From the NCBI RefSeq assembly GCF_007197645.1, contig NZ_VKGK01000005.1:62001-126000 (forward strand): DNA of 64,000 nt, in the 5' to 3' direction. The position numbers and the translations under genes are program-made. Position 1 is the first letter of the stretch. Each line of letters begins with the position of its first letter. The notes under the pieces were generated by a model, which worked only from the letters and a program-made list of their open reading frames with translations, did not search any database and was not told the DNA's origin. Origin of the DNA: Shewanella hanedai (GTDB lineage Bacteria > Pseudomonadota > Gammaproteobacteria > Enterobacterales > Shewanellaceae). Positions 8,830-18,406 of the stretch are shown piece by piece.

Positions 8830-9306
8830 ATGGCCGGACTAGAGCGCCAAGTTACCCTAAGATTTCTTGCAGAGCCCGCTGATGTCAATTTTGGTGGCAA
8901 AGTTCACGGCGGCGCTGTGATGAAATGGATCGATCTTGCGGCTTATGCTTGTGCTGCTGCTTGGAGTGGTAAGTATTGCATCACAGCATATGCAGGCGGA
9001 ATACGTTTTGTTAAACCTATTCACGTGGGGAATATTGTAGAGACAAGTGCCAAAGTTATTTACACTGGTCGTTCTTCAATGCACCTAGCGATAGACGTGA
9101 AAGCGGGCGATCCCAAAAATCCAGAACGTTATTTAACTACTCATTGTATTGTTATCATGGTTGCTGTTGATGATGCAGGTAAACCTACCGATGTTCCTGA
9201 GTGGAAACCGCTGTTTGATGAAGATATTGCACTTAGAGATTCGGCAATACGCTTGATGGATATGCGCAAAAAAATCGGCGCCGAGATGGAAGCTCACGTT
9301 AAATAG
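8830..9306 (+). CDS. Acyl-CoA thioesterase, YciA-like hotdog protein
   Basis: A 158-residue hotdog-fold protein. VNFGGKVHGGAVMKWIDLAA matches the YciA/BFIT-type acyl-CoA hydrolase signature, with the catalytic Asp in the WIDLAA segment. These enzymes release free fatty acids from CoA. The reading frame is open a further 21 codons upstream, but ATG at 8830 is chosen because GAGATAG precedes it and the family begins MxxxERQVTLRF. Monocistronic, with a terminator at 9332. The exact substrate cannot be told. Confidence 0.85.
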   Translation: MAGLERQVTLRFLAEPADVNFGGKVHGGAVMKWIDLAAYACAAAWSGKYCITAYAGGIRFVKPIHVGNIVETSAKVIYTGRSSMHLAIDVKAGDPKNPERYLTTHCIVIMVAVDDAGKPTDVPEWKPLFDEDIALRDSAIRLMDMRKKIGAEMEAHVK

Positions 9307-9331
9307 CTATTTTGTTAATCAGTAAATATAG

Positions 9332-9356
9332 AAAGGCGCGTTTACGCGTCTTTTTT
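9332..9356 (+). terminator. Rho-independent terminator after the thioesterase gene
   Basis: AGGCGCG and CGCGTCT (one G-T wobble) pair around TTTA and run into six T residues. Confidence 0.85.
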
Positions 9357-9515
9357 GTGCCCTGAATCCAGACCTGAACCCTATCGACTATTTAAAATTC
9401 GACTCAGTAAACACCATATTATTGTCTAGCCTATTTAGGTATGATTAATGGACATAAATGATTTAATCAAAAGTTAAGTCGTTAGAAAATAGTACCCAAT
9501 TCAATAGGAACAAAA

Positions 9516-10391
9516 ATGGCAAAAGTAGCATTTATTGGCTTAGGCGTGATGGGTTATCCAATGGCTGGGCATTTAGTTAAACATGGCCATGAAGTCACAG
9601 TCTATAACCGCACACAAACACGAGCTGATGCTTGGGTGTCAGAGTTCGGCGGCACATCTGAATTGACGCCTTTGGCTGCGGCTAAAGGCAAAGAGTTAGT
9701 TTTTGTTTGTGTCGGTAATGATGACGATCTTCGTCAAGTCACCTTAGGCGAGACTGGGGTGTTAAACGGAATGAGTGCAGGTGCTATTTTGGTTGATCAC
9801 ACCACAGCTTCAGCAGATGTGGCAAGAGAGATTGGAGCATTGGCGACAACAAAGGAAATAGGTTTCCTTGATGCGCCAGTGTCTGGTGGCCAAGCTGGTG
9901 CTGAAAATGGCGTATTGACAGTGATGACTGGTGGTGATGAAACCGTATTCGCACAAGCTAAACCAGTTATTGAGGCCTTTTCTCGCTGTGTAGAGCTACT
10001 GGGTGAGATTGGAGCGGGGCAGTTAACTAAGATGGTCAATCAAATCTGCATTGCAGGTGTGGTTCAGGGCTTAGCTGAGGGACTCCATTTTGCTCGAAGT
10101 GCGGGTCTTGACGGTGAAAAAGTGATTGAGGTGATAAGTAAAGGTGCTGCGCAATCTTGGCAGATGGAAAATCGTTATCAAACGATGTGGCAGGGCGAGT
10201 ATAACTTAGGTTTTGCAGTCGACTGGATGCGCAAAGATCTCAATATTGCATTAAATGAAGCGCGCAAAAATGGTTCTCAGTTACCGCTTACGGCGCTCGT
10301 TGATCAGTTTTACTCTGAAGTTCAGGCTATCGGAGGAAACCGCTGGGATACCTCAAGTCTATTAGCCAAACTTGAACAGAATAGAAAGTAA
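9516..10391 (+). CDS. NAD(P)-dependent beta-hydroxyacid dehydrogenase
   Basis: A 291-residue member of the 3-hydroxyisobutyrate / tartronate semialdehyde reductase family. The Rossmann motif GLGVMGYPMA is at residues 8-17, the substrate-binding DAPVSGG at 119-125, and the catalytic Lys172 in GQLTKMVNQ. Substrates in this family are small beta-hydroxyacids such as 3-hydroxyisobutyrate, glycerate or succinic semialdehyde; which one applies here cannot be decided. AGGAACA precedes the start. It shares a bidirectional terminator with cdd. Confidence 0.88.
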   Translation: MAKVAFIGLGVMGYPMAGHLVKHGHEVTVYNRTQTRADAWVSEFGGTSELTPLAAAKGKELVFVCVGNDDDLRQVTLGETGVLNGMSAGAILVDHTTASADVAREIGALATTKEIGFLDAPVSGGQAGAENGVLTVMTGGDETVFAQAKPVIEAFSRCVELLGEIGAGQLTKMVNQICIAGVVQGLAEGLHFARSAGLDGEKVIEVISKGAAQSWQMENRYQTMWQGEYNLGFAVDWMRKDLNIALNEARKNGSQLPLTALVDQFYSEVQAIGGNRWDTSSLLAKLEQNRK

Positions 10392-10398
10392 CGATGAT

Positions 10399-10426
10399 AA
10401 AAAGGACTGCAAATGCAGTCCTTTTT
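10399..10426. terminator. Bidirectional terminator between the dehydrogenase gene and cdd
   Basis: AAAAAGGACTGC and GCAGTCCTTTTT form a perfect 12-base-pair stem around AAAT, giving a U-run in both directions. It serves two convergent genes. Confidence 0.9.
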
Positions 10427-10445
10427 ATTTAGGGTTAAATTTGAA

Positions 10446-11336
10446 CTAGGCTGGTTCTAAAACAATATGTTCCAACTCAACCGCAGCGATAGCATGCAAC
10501 GCATCCATTGTCGCCCCTACCAAAGAGATCTTGCCATTGGCTGATTCAATGAGTACGGCACGGTTCACTTCACTAAACTCTCGATTGTGCCTTGCCATCG
10601 TTGAAAGAGCCATCTGCATAGGCAACATCGACGGATTAAAAGCCGCATTTTCAGCATAGCGACCGCAATAAGTGGCGCCATCTTTTGTTTCCAGTACCAC
10701 GGCAGCATAGTTGCCGGTGTAAGGTGCATAACTTAAGCTTGCGTGATCTAACGCTTCGATAATCATTGGATCAGAACTGTCTAAGCTGAGTTCATGGTGT
10801 TGTTTAGATAACAGCGGCTCAGTGACATTAAGATCACTTGGACCAAAGGCATAGGGTAGGTAGTGCGCTAAGGTGTGAGCCTTTTGATCAGGAAGGTGGA
10901 TAACGACCTGTTGACCCTCAACCAACTCATTCATAAATTGGCGGCAGTGACCACATGGAGAGAAGTTAACAACAACATCTAAGATTTGACGCTCACCGCT
11001 GAGCCAAGCATGGCTGATGGCACTTTGTTCTGCATGGACAGAATGGAATAGAGCTTCACCTGAAAGCTCTAGGTTTGCTCCCATGTAGATATCACCACTC
11101 TGACCTTTGGCAATCGCGCCAACATGAAACTCACTGATGGGCGGTCTGGCAAGTGCTGCCGCAATAGGTAAAAGCGCCAAAAGAAGTTCACTTTCCTCTA
11201 ATTGACTTTTACTTGCTAGCATCGTGAGCTGCTGAGCATCAATATGTCCGGCAAAGTCAGCATTAAGTAAAGGAATTAATGCATCTGATAACGATTTTGG
11301 TAACTGAGCTATGCACTTTATAAATCTATCTTGCAT
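10446..11336 (-). CDS. cdd: Cytidine deaminase, E. coli-type two-domain form
   Basis: The 296-residue enzyme deaminates cytidine and deoxycytidine to uridines in pyrimidine salvage. The zinc-binding and catalytic motif HAE is at residues 101-103, with PCGHC supplying Cys128 and Cys131. The C-terminal half is a degenerate repeat of the fold, as in E. coli Cdd (294 residues). AGGA lies 8 bases before the ATG. It is downstream of sbcB on the same strand with a 95-base gap. Confidence 0.94.
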   Translation of the reverse strand: MQDRFIKCIAQLPKSLSDALIPLLNADFAGHIDAQQLTMLASKSQLEESELLLALLPIAAALARPPISEFHVGAIAKGQSGDIYMGANLELSGEALFHSVHAEQSAISHAWLSGERQILDVVVNFSPCGHCRQFMNELVEGQQVVIHLPDQKAHTLAHYLPYAFGPSDLNVTEPLLSKQHHELSLDSSDPMIIEALDHASLSYAPYTGNYAAVVLETKDGATYCGRYAENAAFNPSMLPMQMALSTMARHNREFSEVNRAVLIESANGKISLVGATMDALHAIAAVELEHIVLEPA

Positions 11337-11431
11337 ATTCTAGATCCTATAATTGTTAAGCTAATGAACAACAGTTTAGTAATGGGCTTCTAATCTTAAT
11401 GAGACCGCTATCTCATTTAGCAAGTAATGTC

Positions 11432-12844
11432 TTATAAGTTACTAAGATAATGGCATAAAGCTGTCAATAGCTTCTGCTTGTCTTCACTTTGTGATGTTTC
11501 ATTAACCAGATTTTCTAACTTGAACATATAGTCAGGATCATTAAGCCTGCTTTGACAGAACTCTCGCCATTTCATTGACTCTGATTCATCAAAGAATTCT
11601 GGGTAATTACGTCCACGATACCTAAAGAGCATCTCTGCTAGTCGACTATCATCAAACTGTAATTCAAGTGCGGGCAAATTTTGCGGTAGCGTATGACGGA
11701 TGATCTCCATTTTAGCTTTGTCGGCTGAACTAAAAAATCCACCGCTATAAAGCTGTAGATCAGGATCCGTCGAACTTGACTCGTATTCAACATCGAACAC
11801 CGACACAAGTTTTTCTCTTAACTCCGGATGCTGCTTAAGCAATTTATATTGCTCTCTGGCAAAGGCTTTGTCGATATCGAGTCGCTGTGCATTCTCATCG
11901 GTTAATATTTTAGTTGATGCGATAAAAGGACATTTATTGATGTGTACTTGCTTAACACTGATAGGAAGTTCATCGGGTGCAAGATCGGCACGTCGAGTAA
12001 ACATACGCTCTCTTATCTGTTCAACATCAAGCTCAATCAAAGGCGAGATATCCATCGCCAAGTTCACGCAAATGATGGCATTTTTATTGGTTGAATGATG
12101 CGCGACTGGCGCAATGATGCTGGTGCAGCCATTAAGTGAACTGATTTTTGAACTCACATGAACGAGGGGTTGCATGTTGAGCACGTCAATTAACTTAGAG
12201 ACCTCTTGTTTTTTTCTGAGTCCAAAGAAGTAATCAAACAACTTAGGTTGCTTTTCTTTGATGAGTTTGGCCATGTCGATAGTGGCGTAAACATCGGACA
12301 TAGCATCATGAGCTTTCTCGTGACTTAACTCATTGGCCTGCGTTAGGTGCTCGAGTTTAAAGCTCGGTGAGCCATCCTCTTTTTGTGGCCATACAATGCC
12401 TTCTGGTCTGAAAGCATAACAGGCTCTGACGAGATCGATGATATCCCAGCGCGAGTTACCTTGTTGCCATTCGCGAGCGTAGGGATCATAAAAATTTCGG
12501 TAAAAACTATAACGAGACACTTCATCGTCAAATCGGATTGAGTTATAACCCGCAACACAGGTATTAGCCTGAGAAAACAGGGTATGAATTTTGCTGATAA
12601 ACTCAGCTTCAGGGATCCCTTTTAAATTAGCTAATTGAGGGGTGATCCCTGTAATTAAAATTGCTTCTGGTGATGGCAGATAATCATTGGCTAATTTGCA
12701 GTAAAATGTTTCAGGCTCACCAATAATATTGAGATCATGATCGGTTCTGATCCCCGCAAACTGTGAAGGCCTGTCTTTAGCCGGATTGGCACCGAATGTT
12801 TCATAATCGTGCCAGAAGATAGTGGGCGTTGCGCTTGAAGACAT
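11432..12844 (-). CDS. sbcB: Exodeoxyribonuclease I
   Basis: The 470-residue enzyme degrades single-stranded DNA 3' to 5' and acts in recombination and mismatch repair. The DEDD exonuclease motif WHDYETFG opens the protein, NSIRFDDEVSRYSFYRNF follows, and HEKAHDAMSDVYATI carries the third motif. The frame continues upstream to a TTG eleven codons earlier, but ATG at 12842-12844 is preferred because the DEDD motif then falls at the usual place. It is divergent from the gene at 13168. Confidence 0.94.
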   Translation of the reverse strand: MSSSATPTIFWHDYETFGANPAKDRPSQFAGIRTDHDLNIIGEPETFYCKLANDYLPSPEAILITGITPQLANLKGIPEAEFISKIHTLFSQANTCVAGYNSIRFDDEVSRYSFYRNFYDPYAREWQQGNSRWDIIDLVRACYAFRPEGIVWPQKEDGSPSFKLEHLTQANELSHEKAHDAMSDVYATIDMAKLIKEKQPKLFDYFFGLRKKQEVSKLIDVLNMQPLVHVSSKISSLNGCTSIIAPVAHHSTNKNAIICVNLAMDISPLIELDVEQIRERMFTRRADLAPDELPISVKQVHINKCPFIASTKILTDENAQRLDIDKAFAREQYKLLKQHPELREKLVSVFDVEYESSSTDPDLQLYSGGFFSSADKAKMEIIRHTLPQNLPALELQFDDSRLAEMLFRYRGRNYPEFFDESESMKWREFCQSRLNDPDYMFKLENLVNETSQSEDKQKLLTALCHYLSNL

Positions 12845-13167
12845 AAATGAAAGCTTTTGGAGGTTATTTGAAGGCAATCATAGCATTGTATTTAGTGTTT
12901 TGTCCCTAGCGATCAACAGGCAAACAAGGTGAGCTAAAGATGCATCAAGTTACCTTATATTAGCTGGTGCTACGAGTGATATCGATTGGGTATCTATAAA
13001 GGACGGCAAACTCCATTGTTGTGATTAGGTGTAGCTACTAACCACTTGAGAATATGAAGAGAAAGCGGTGTGGTGATAAAATAACTAAGTCTTAAGTTTG
13101 AATTAGTTAGAAGACTGGAACAGGTATTAGAAGCAAGGTACAATCTCGTCTCAATTAGAGGTGTGCA
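12845..13167. other. Divergent intergenic region upstream of sbcB
   Basis: In this 323-base gap I see no gene. A TACAAT at 13139-13144 is a candidate -10 box for the downstream gene, but its -35 region is weak. It otherwise holds no repeat or stem I can support. Confidence 0.4.
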
Positions 13168-13977
13168 ATGTTTGAACCCTTATTAACCCAACCTGAAATT
13201 ATCACCATCGATAAAGGATGCAGGCTGAAAGTTAGCTTGCATGAAAGTACCGCGGATTTTTGTCTACTCCAAGTAATGAGTGGTCATGTCGGTGAGTTCA
13301 TAATTGTGTCTATCACACCGAATGCTTTGTCTATTATGGTGCGGCTACATCCCTTTTTGTCAGTGAGTGTCGAATCCTACTCATCAGATGTTTCTAAAGC
13401 ACAGCCTGTACTATCCCGTGGGGTAGGGCAAGGATGGCGTCTGTTCTCTGGTCTAGGTGTATCCCCGATCATGTGTGCTCAAGATCTAAAGTCCGGCGTA
13501 GATATTATGGTGTCTTTTACTGTGGAGGCGGGTTTTGCGTTTGAAGACACATCTCAATGGCAGATAGTACCGCTAGAGAAAGACAACCGCTTCTTTCATG
13601 GACCGAAAGAGTTATTAGTCGCAAGGGCTTTGGTGGCAAAAGAGGTCAACTATGAGCTTACAAGTCAGCATTTGCTGCTCGAAATTTGTGAAGTAGAAAG
13701 TGTCAGGAATAAGCTTATTCGGTTTAGTGAAAGTTCACCTGTTTGTCGGCAACCAGAGTTGAGTGATGAGGTGACGAACCTTGAGGCTCAACTTGTTAGA
13801 AAAAAACAGTGGTTGTCTAGCCGTTATCATCAGTCTGTTGAACGTTTGAATTGGCAAACATCTGCCAATTACGAACAAAAACATGATCTGCAATCCAGAC
13901 AGTTAGAGTATTATAGGCTGCTATCAACGACGGCAATTAATGAGATGGTTCAACAGCTCGTTAAAGATGAAGAGTGA
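13168..13977 (+). CDS. Conserved-looking protein of unknown function
   Basis: The 269-residue protein is not recognised. It starts MFEPLLTQPEIITIDKGC after AGAGGTG. Residues 1-150 look beta-rich (FCLLQVMSGHVGEFIIVSIT and similar strands). From residue 205 it becomes helical and rich in Gln, Lys and Glu (LEAQLVRKKQWLSSRYHQSV), suggesting a coiled-coil or helical C-terminus. There is no signal peptide or membrane segment, so it is probably cytoplasmic. It lies 36 bases before rlmA on the same strand and may be cotranscribed with it. Confidence 0.7.
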   Translation: MFEPLLTQPEIITIDKGCRLKVSLHESTADFCLLQVMSGHVGEFIIVSITPNALSIMVRLHPFLSVSVESYSSDVSKAQPVLSRGVGQGWRLFSGLGVSPIMCAQDLKSGVDIMVSFTVEAGFAFEDTSQWQIVPLEKDNRFFHGPKELLVARALVAKEVNYELTSQHLLLEICEVESVRNKLIRFSESSPVCRQPELSDEVTNLEAQLVRKKQWLSSRYHQSVERLNWQTSANYEQKHDLQSRQLEYYRLLSTTAINEMVQQLVKDEE

Positions 13978-14013
13978 ACAGCCTAGTTTATCTACAATTC
14001 GATGGAAGAGATA

Positions 14014-14826
14014 ATGAAATACCTATGCCCAATATGTAAACAAACCTTATTACTACAAGAGAATACTTGGAGCTGTCCAAGTAACCATAGGTTTGATTGC
14101 GCTAAAGAGGGTTATGTAAATTTGTTGCCAGTGCAGAACAAAGGGTCTAAAGATCCTGGTGACAATAAAGAGATGATGTTTGCCCGAAGAGAGTTCCTGA
14201 ATAAAGGCTATTATCAAGGCTTAAGCGATAGGGTTAACGAACTGGCTTGTTTGCACGGTAAAGAAGTAACCAGAGGGTTAGACATTGGCTGTGGGGAAGG
14301 TTATTACACCCACCGCTTATATCAAAGCCTTTCAGAGCAAGTTAAGTGGGATTTACAAGGGCTTGATATCTCAAAGTCAGCGTTAAAGTATGCATCTAAG
14401 CGCTATAAAGATATTGATTTCTGTGTCGCCAGTGCCTTTGAGATGCCATTTGCCGATGATAGTTTTGATCTGATGTTACGTATCTACGCACCGTCACTGG
14501 ATGATGAGCTAAGACGTGTGATTAAGGATGATGGCATTTTGATCACGGTATCGGCTGGGGAGCATCACCATTTCGCTCTAAAACAGCTGATTTACACTGA
14601 TCCTAAGCTGCATATAAGTGAGAGTAGTCATATTGAAGGTTTTGAGCTTTTACACCGTGAAAACCTAGCATCAACGATGAAATTAGAAGATTCGGTTGAT
14701 ATCACCCATTTCTTAAATATGACCCCATACAGCTGGAAACTGACCGATGAGCAGAAATCGGCACTGGTGACGAATGGCTTAAGTTGTGAATTAGACTTTA
14801 AGATTGAAGTCTTTAAGGCAGTTTAG
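14014..14826 (+). CDS. rlmA: 23S rRNA (guanine-N1)-methyltransferase RlmA
   Basis: A 270-residue protein with an N-terminal zinc ribbon (CPIC at 4-7, then CPSNHRFDCAKEGY) and a SAM-dependent methyltransferase domain (LDIGCGEGYYTHRL). RlmA methylates G745 of 23S rRNA in Gram-negative bacteria. ATG at 14014 is chosen over an in-frame upstream codon because GGAAGAG lies just before it and the family begins with the CPxC ribbon. It follows the unknown gene closely, so the two may share a transcript. Confidence 0.93.
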   Translation: MKYLCPICKQTLLLQENTWSCPSNHRFDCAKEGYVNLLPVQNKGSKDPGDNKEMMFARREFLNKGYYQGLSDRVNELACLHGKEVTRGLDIGCGEGYYTHRLYQSLSEQVKWDLQGLDISKSALKYASKRYKDIDFCVASAFEMPFADDSFDLMLRIYAPSLDDELRRVIKDDGILITVSAGEHHHFALKQLIYTDPKLHISESSHIEGFELLHRENLASTMKLEDSVDITHFLNMTPYSWKLTDEQKSALVTNGLSCELDFKIEVFKAV

Positions 14827-14948
14827 ATTGTTATCACAGTTTGTTAACACTTAGGTGTCGAGCTTTTGCTCCATTTGTTCAGTATAAAACGAAGTCATAT
14901 CAAGCGTCGGATAACTCAGTAAAAAGATGATTCCCCTTGATTTGATTG

Positions 14949-14976
14949 TTGACATACACCCAGAATGATTTATAGT
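14949..14976 (+). promoter_or_regulatory. Strong promoter of the cold-shock gene
   Basis: A perfect TTGACA at 14949-14954 and TATAGT at 14971-14976 are 16 bases apart. Transcription from here gives a leader of about 125-130 bases before the ATG at 15111, as expected for a cspA-type mRNA whose folded leader is temperature-sensitive. Confidence 0.75.
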
Positions 14977-15110
14977 AAGTGCAGCTCGAAGGTTGCATTT
15001 TTTTTATGTTCCAATACGATTAGTTCGTCCTGTTAACATAACTAATATCGGCATTTTCAAGCTCTACTGCCGTTTAGGCTATATTTTATTTAAGTTACAG
15101 GATTTATATC

Positions 15111-15317
15111 ATGTCTCAAGTTACTGGCGTTGTTAAGTGGTTCAACTCTGACAAAGGTTTTGGATTTATCGAGCAAGAGTCTGGTCCAGATGTTTTTGTT
15201 CACTTCCGTGCAATCAACTCTGACGGTTTCAAAACTCTTGACGAAGGTCAGAAAGTGCAATTCACTGTGACTCAAGGTCAGAAAGGTCCACAAGCTGAGA
15301 ACGTTACTGTCGTTTAA
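15111..15317 (+). CDS. Cold-shock domain protein, CspA family
   Basis: A 68-residue single cold-shock domain with both RNA-binding motifs, KGFGFI and VFVHF. These proteins melt RNA secondary structure and are often cold-induced; some members are constitutive. The start [20 protein letters not shown] is standard. A near-consensus promoter, a long leader and a strong terminator make it a compact highly expressed unit. Whether it is a true cold-induced CspA or a CspC/E/D-like paralogue cannot be decided. Confidence 0.95.
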   Translation: MSQVTGVVKWFNSDKGFGFIEQESGPDVFVHFRAINSDGFKTLDEGQKVQFTVTQGQKGPQAENVTVV

Positions 15318-15362
15318 GCTTATGCCTTTGATTAGCTTCTAGCTAATCCAAAAGAATTCCTA

Positions 15363-15392
15363 AGAGCTGCGATTTATCGCAGCTCTTTTTTG
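15363..15392 (+). terminator. Rho-independent terminator after the cold-shock gene
   Basis: AGAGCTGCGA and TCGCAGCTCT pair perfectly around TTTA and run into a T tract. Confidence 0.92.
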
Positions 15393-15633
15393 TCTGAGAA
15401 AAATATATAAATCCTCCTAGCGTAAATTTCTCTTACTCATACTATTCATCAGACTCAATTAATACCAGTAAGTATAAAGTGGCGACGGCTCAGTGAGACT
15501 CTAGCTTGCTACAAAGCTAATACGGTACATAGAGTGTTTTGAAGGAATTATACCACCTTTAACAACCACAAGATTTAACGGGCTAACTCATTAAACAGCC
15601 ATTTAGGATTGTTGATGTTTGAGCAGGAGAAAT
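15393..15633. other. Intergenic stretch with no gene
   Basis: Between the cold-shock terminator and the terminator of the ABC operon there is no supported gene. It contains AATTAATACCAG at about 15457 and GGAATTATACCA at about 15545, which faintly resemble the tips of the MITE at 54.8 kb, and a short TAGCTT/AAAGCTA inverted repeat. This may be an eroded element, but the match is too weak to call. Confidence 0.3.
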
Positions 15634-15662
15634 AAAAAGGCACCACATAATGTGATGCCTTT
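15634..15662 (-). terminator. Terminator of the ABC exporter operon
   Basis: Read on the minus strand, AAAGGCATCACA and TGTGGTGCCTTT pair around TTA and are followed by T residues, 26 bases after the ATPase stop codon. Confidence 0.85.
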
Positions 15663-15687
15663 GAAAGCCTCTTAATAACTTACAGGG

Positions 15688-16587
15688 TTAAGAAAAAAGC
15701 TTATCTTCCAAGCTTCTGCCTTTAAGTATTGCTCTATATCGCCAGCTATTTCGTGAAAACAATTGAAATAGTTGTATCTCAAGATCGTTTACATCATCGG
15801 CGTTATAGTGAATTAAAAATTCGTCATCCTGTCTTTGAGTGACAGAGTTAACGCCATTCAAAGCTTCAATATCATTGATAAACTGGGCTTTATCACAAGT
15901 TTGCATCGACACGGTAATATACTCGTCGGTCAAATTATCCTGTATTGACACCTCGCGACCGAGTTTACCTTTATCTAGATAGATAACTTGGTCACAAAGT
16001 TTCTCTAATTCGTCTAGATTATGCGAGCTGATCACAAAAGTGATATTGGCTGAAAGCGACTTAACAAGATCTCGAACCACTTTAGCATTGGCCGGATCTA
16101 GTCCTGCTGTGGGTTCATCAAGCAATACCAGTTGAGGTGAACCGATCAATGCCTGGGCGATAGATGCTCGCTTACTCATGCCATGGCTTAATGATTGTGG
16201 CTTTTGTTCAATGACATCAGCAAGCCCGACTAAGGTGAGTACTCTCTGTCCTTCGTCTCTAGCGGCTTTTGCTGACAAACCTTGTAAGGTGCCAAACAAG
16301 ATAAATTGACTGATTAAGTTGAGGTTGGGATCCAAAGTGGCATCCTGTGGAAGGGAAGAAACCTTACCAAGTAACCCTTGACTACCAGGCTTTTCACCCA
16401 TGATAGTGACAGAGCCTGAACTGGGTAAAAGATAGCCACACAATAAACTAAATAAGGTTGTTTTGCCTGCACCGTTAGGGCCTACTAGCGCAATAGGGGA
16501 GCCTGATTTTAGTTCAATCGATACATTATCAAGGGCTTGCTTACTGCCATAGGATTTACTTAATTGTTCACATTTAATCAGGCTCAT
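15688..16587 (-). CDS. ABC-2 type transporter, ATP-binding subunit
   Basis: A 299-residue ATPase: Walker A GPNGAGKTTLF, signature LSHGMSKRASIAQAL, Walker B LVLLDEPTAGLDP, and an H-loop ISSHNLDELE. Residues after 220 form an extra C-terminal domain common in exporters of the CcmA/NosF type. Its ATG overlaps the stop of the permease gene by four bases, so the two are translationally coupled. Probably energises export of an unknown substrate. Confidence 0.88.
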   Translation of the reverse strand: MSLIKCEQLSKSYGSKQALDNVSIELKSGSPIALVGPNGAGKTTLFSLLCGYLLPSSGSVTIMGEKPGSQGLLGKVSSLPQDATLDPNLNLISQFILFGTLQGLSAKAARDEGQRVLTLVGLADVIEQKPQSLSHGMSKRASIAQALIGSPQLVLLDEPTAGLDPANAKVVRDLVKSLSANITFVISSHNLDELEKLCDQVIYLDKGKLGREVSIQDNLTDEYITVSMQTCDKAQFINDIEALNGVNSVTQRQDDEFLIHYNADDVNDLEIQLFQLFSRNSWRYRAILKGRSLEDKLFS

Positions 16588-17420
16588 AGTGAACTCCTCT
16601 TCATATAGTTACGACCCAAAAATAGTAGTACAGCGGCTTGAATTAACGGAATGGGTGCGTAGGCCAAACTTCCTAACCCTTGGGTGTTGATCATCATACT
16701 CAGCTGAGCTCCGGGAAGAACCCATTGTAAAAGCTCTGCAAGAGAGGGGAGTTGACTATTAATAATGGCAATAATGATTGCACTTATTGCCCAAAATAGA
16801 ATGGCGTAAATAGTGGCTTGTCTCGCTGTGTTTGCATATAAAGAGAGAATGGCCATCATCGCGGTATAGGGGAGTAAAATGATAAACACGTTAATGAAAA
16901 CCAAGGCTCCCGAAGTGAGTGCAGGTAGCAGAAGGGACATATCTCTAGATATTGCCAGTATGACGGTGGCAAGTATTGTCAATATAAGCAATAAAGACTG
17001 AATCAACATGTGACCGGTGAATCGCCCGAAAAAGATACTGTCTCGGCCCGTTCGTAACGTCAGGAAGCGGAAAGTGCCCCTGTGTTTATCTGAGGAAAAC
17101 TGATCTGCTGACACGAAAATGCTAAATAGCGGAAACAAGTAGAGTGCCGCTATCCAGAATATGGCCATTTCGGCGACTTCCCATTTAAAGAGCTCGTTAA
17201 TTGAACTCTCTCCAAAAGCGGCGCTAATGAGTAGTTTGAACTCTTCTGTTAACAGAAAACTGGAGGCACTGCGAACAGGGTAAAGAAGGATCAATAACCA
17301 TACTAGTGCAAAAGCGAAGAGTGAGATTAAGCCCCTTGGGTTGAAGAGGAGTTTTTTGAGTTCAAATTTTGCCAGTATGAGAGTGTTTTTCACCATACTG
17401 GGTGTTGTGTGAGGTTCCAA
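16584..17420 (-). CDS. ABC-2 type transporter, permease subunit
   Basis: A 278-residue membrane protein with about six hydrophobic segments (for example LISLFAFALVWLLILLYPV near the N-terminus and AIFWIAALYLFPLFSIFV further on), in the NosY-like ABC-2 family. Two starts are possible: TTG at 17418-17420, six bases after AAGGG, and ATG at 17394-17396, which has no good ribosome binding site. The TTG is preferred on that ground. The gene is the first of a two-gene operon with the ATPase. Confidence 0.82.
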   Translation of the reverse strand: MEPHTTPSMVKNTLILAKFELKKLLFNPRGLISLFAFALVWLLILLYPVRSASSFLLTEEFKLLISAAFGESSINELFKWEVAEMAIFWIAALYLFPLFSIFVSADQFSSDKHRGTFRFLTLRTGRDSIFFGRFTGHMLIQSLLLILTILATVILAISRDMSLLLPALTSGALVFINVFIILLPYTAMMAILSLYANTARQATIYAILFWAISAIIIAIINSQLPSLAELLQWVLPGAQLSMMINTQGLGSLAYAPIPLIQAAVLLFLGRNYMKRSSL

Positions 17421-17607
17421 AGTATTCCCTTATTGTTTTTACGCTGATGTAGACATTATACGAGCGAGTGTTAGCAGTCTAAAATCAGTGGTGTTGTTCA
17501 TTTATGGACAAGCAGTGGGTAAAACAGTTCCATATCGTAACGTAATATGACGATAGGGTACTACTCCACTTATTTACTTAGTCGGTTGTTATGAGCTTAA
17601 ACGCTGA

Positions 17608-18267
17608 TTACTCAAGCAGATCTTGCAGTGCGTCGGTTAAGCGTTTCACTTCTTGCTCCAGTACGCTGACTCTTGCTGATAACGCTTCTATCTCGGTGTT
17701 ATCTTGAGTTGCTACGGTTTTCTCTGCTCTATTTTGAGTGGATAAAGAGACTGACTCTCCTTTGACCTGATCAGATATTAACTCTTCAAAACAGGAGTCA
17801 CGTCTTCCGGCTTCTTTGGGTAGTTGATGTATCAAAGCTGGGTCTTTTTGCGCAAGAGAGGTTAGTGCATTGTCCACTTCTCCTAGATCACTAAATAGGT
17901 GCAGACGGCCACTGCGGCTTTTTAGTTCTCCTGGAGTTTGAGGTCCCCTGAGTAATAACAAGCAGATAATAGCGAACTGTGCAGGATTGAATTGAAGATC
18001 GCTAAATTCAGTATTACAAAACCTGTGCTTATATTTAGTCACGCGAGAACCAAAACCTGTTTGATCTGTGACGAGTCGCTTCTTCATCAATGATTCGATA
18101 GCGGTTTGAGTGTCTGTCTCTGTCATTGACATCACTGGGTCTCGGCTTGATTTTTGGTTACAAGCTAATGTGAGCGAATTGAGTGACAATGGATATTGAT
18201 CTGGTGTGGTGATCTCTTTTTCAAGAAGACAACCAATGACTCTAGCTTCATTAAGCGATAAATTCAT
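17608..18267 (-). CDS. yceH: YceH family protein (DUF480)
   Basis: A 219-residue protein matching the YceH family, which has two winged-helix domains. [20 protein letters not shown] and [17 protein letters not shown] are typical signatures. The C-terminal 30 residues ([20 protein letters not shown]) form a predicted coiled coil. The function is unknown; a DNA-binding role is suggested only by the fold. It lies downstream of the S1-domain gene with a strong terminator-like hairpin between them. Confidence 0.9.
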   Translation of the reverse strand: MNLSLNEARVIGCLLEKEITTPDQYPLSLNSLTLACNQKSSRDPVMSMTETDTQTAIESLMKKRLVTDQTGFGSRVTKYKHRFCNTEFSDLQFNPAQFAIICLLLLRGPQTPGELKSRSGRLHLFSDLGEVDNALTSLAQKDPALIHQLPKEAGRRDSCFEELISDQVKGESVSLSTQNRAEKTVATQDNTEIEALSARVSVLEQEVKRLTDALQDLLE

Positions 18268-18281
18268 TTCTTGGAACCCAT

Positions 18282-18320
18282 AAAAAAAGCATGACTTTGT
18301 TATAACAGAGTCATGCTTTT
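18282..18320 (-). terminator. Long hairpin terminator between the S1-domain gene and yceH
   Basis: The 36 bases at 18285-18320 are an almost perfect palindrome: AAAAGCATGACTTTGTTA and TAACAGAGTCATGCTTTT differ from full symmetry at one position. On the minus strand it ends in seven T residues, so it should terminate transcription from the S1-domain gene. Confidence 0.85.
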
Positions 18321-18406
18321 AATCAAAGGGGCTAATTGTTAGATATCATTTTACTGCTTGATAACTAGACTAATGCTCCTCTAAAACTTAAATCTAGAGC
18401 CAGAAC

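Noticed and set aside
15457..15560. Possible second MITE between the cold-shock gene and the ABC operon
   Set aside because: Only about 10-12 bases at each end faintly resemble the 54.8 kb element and the arms do not pair well.
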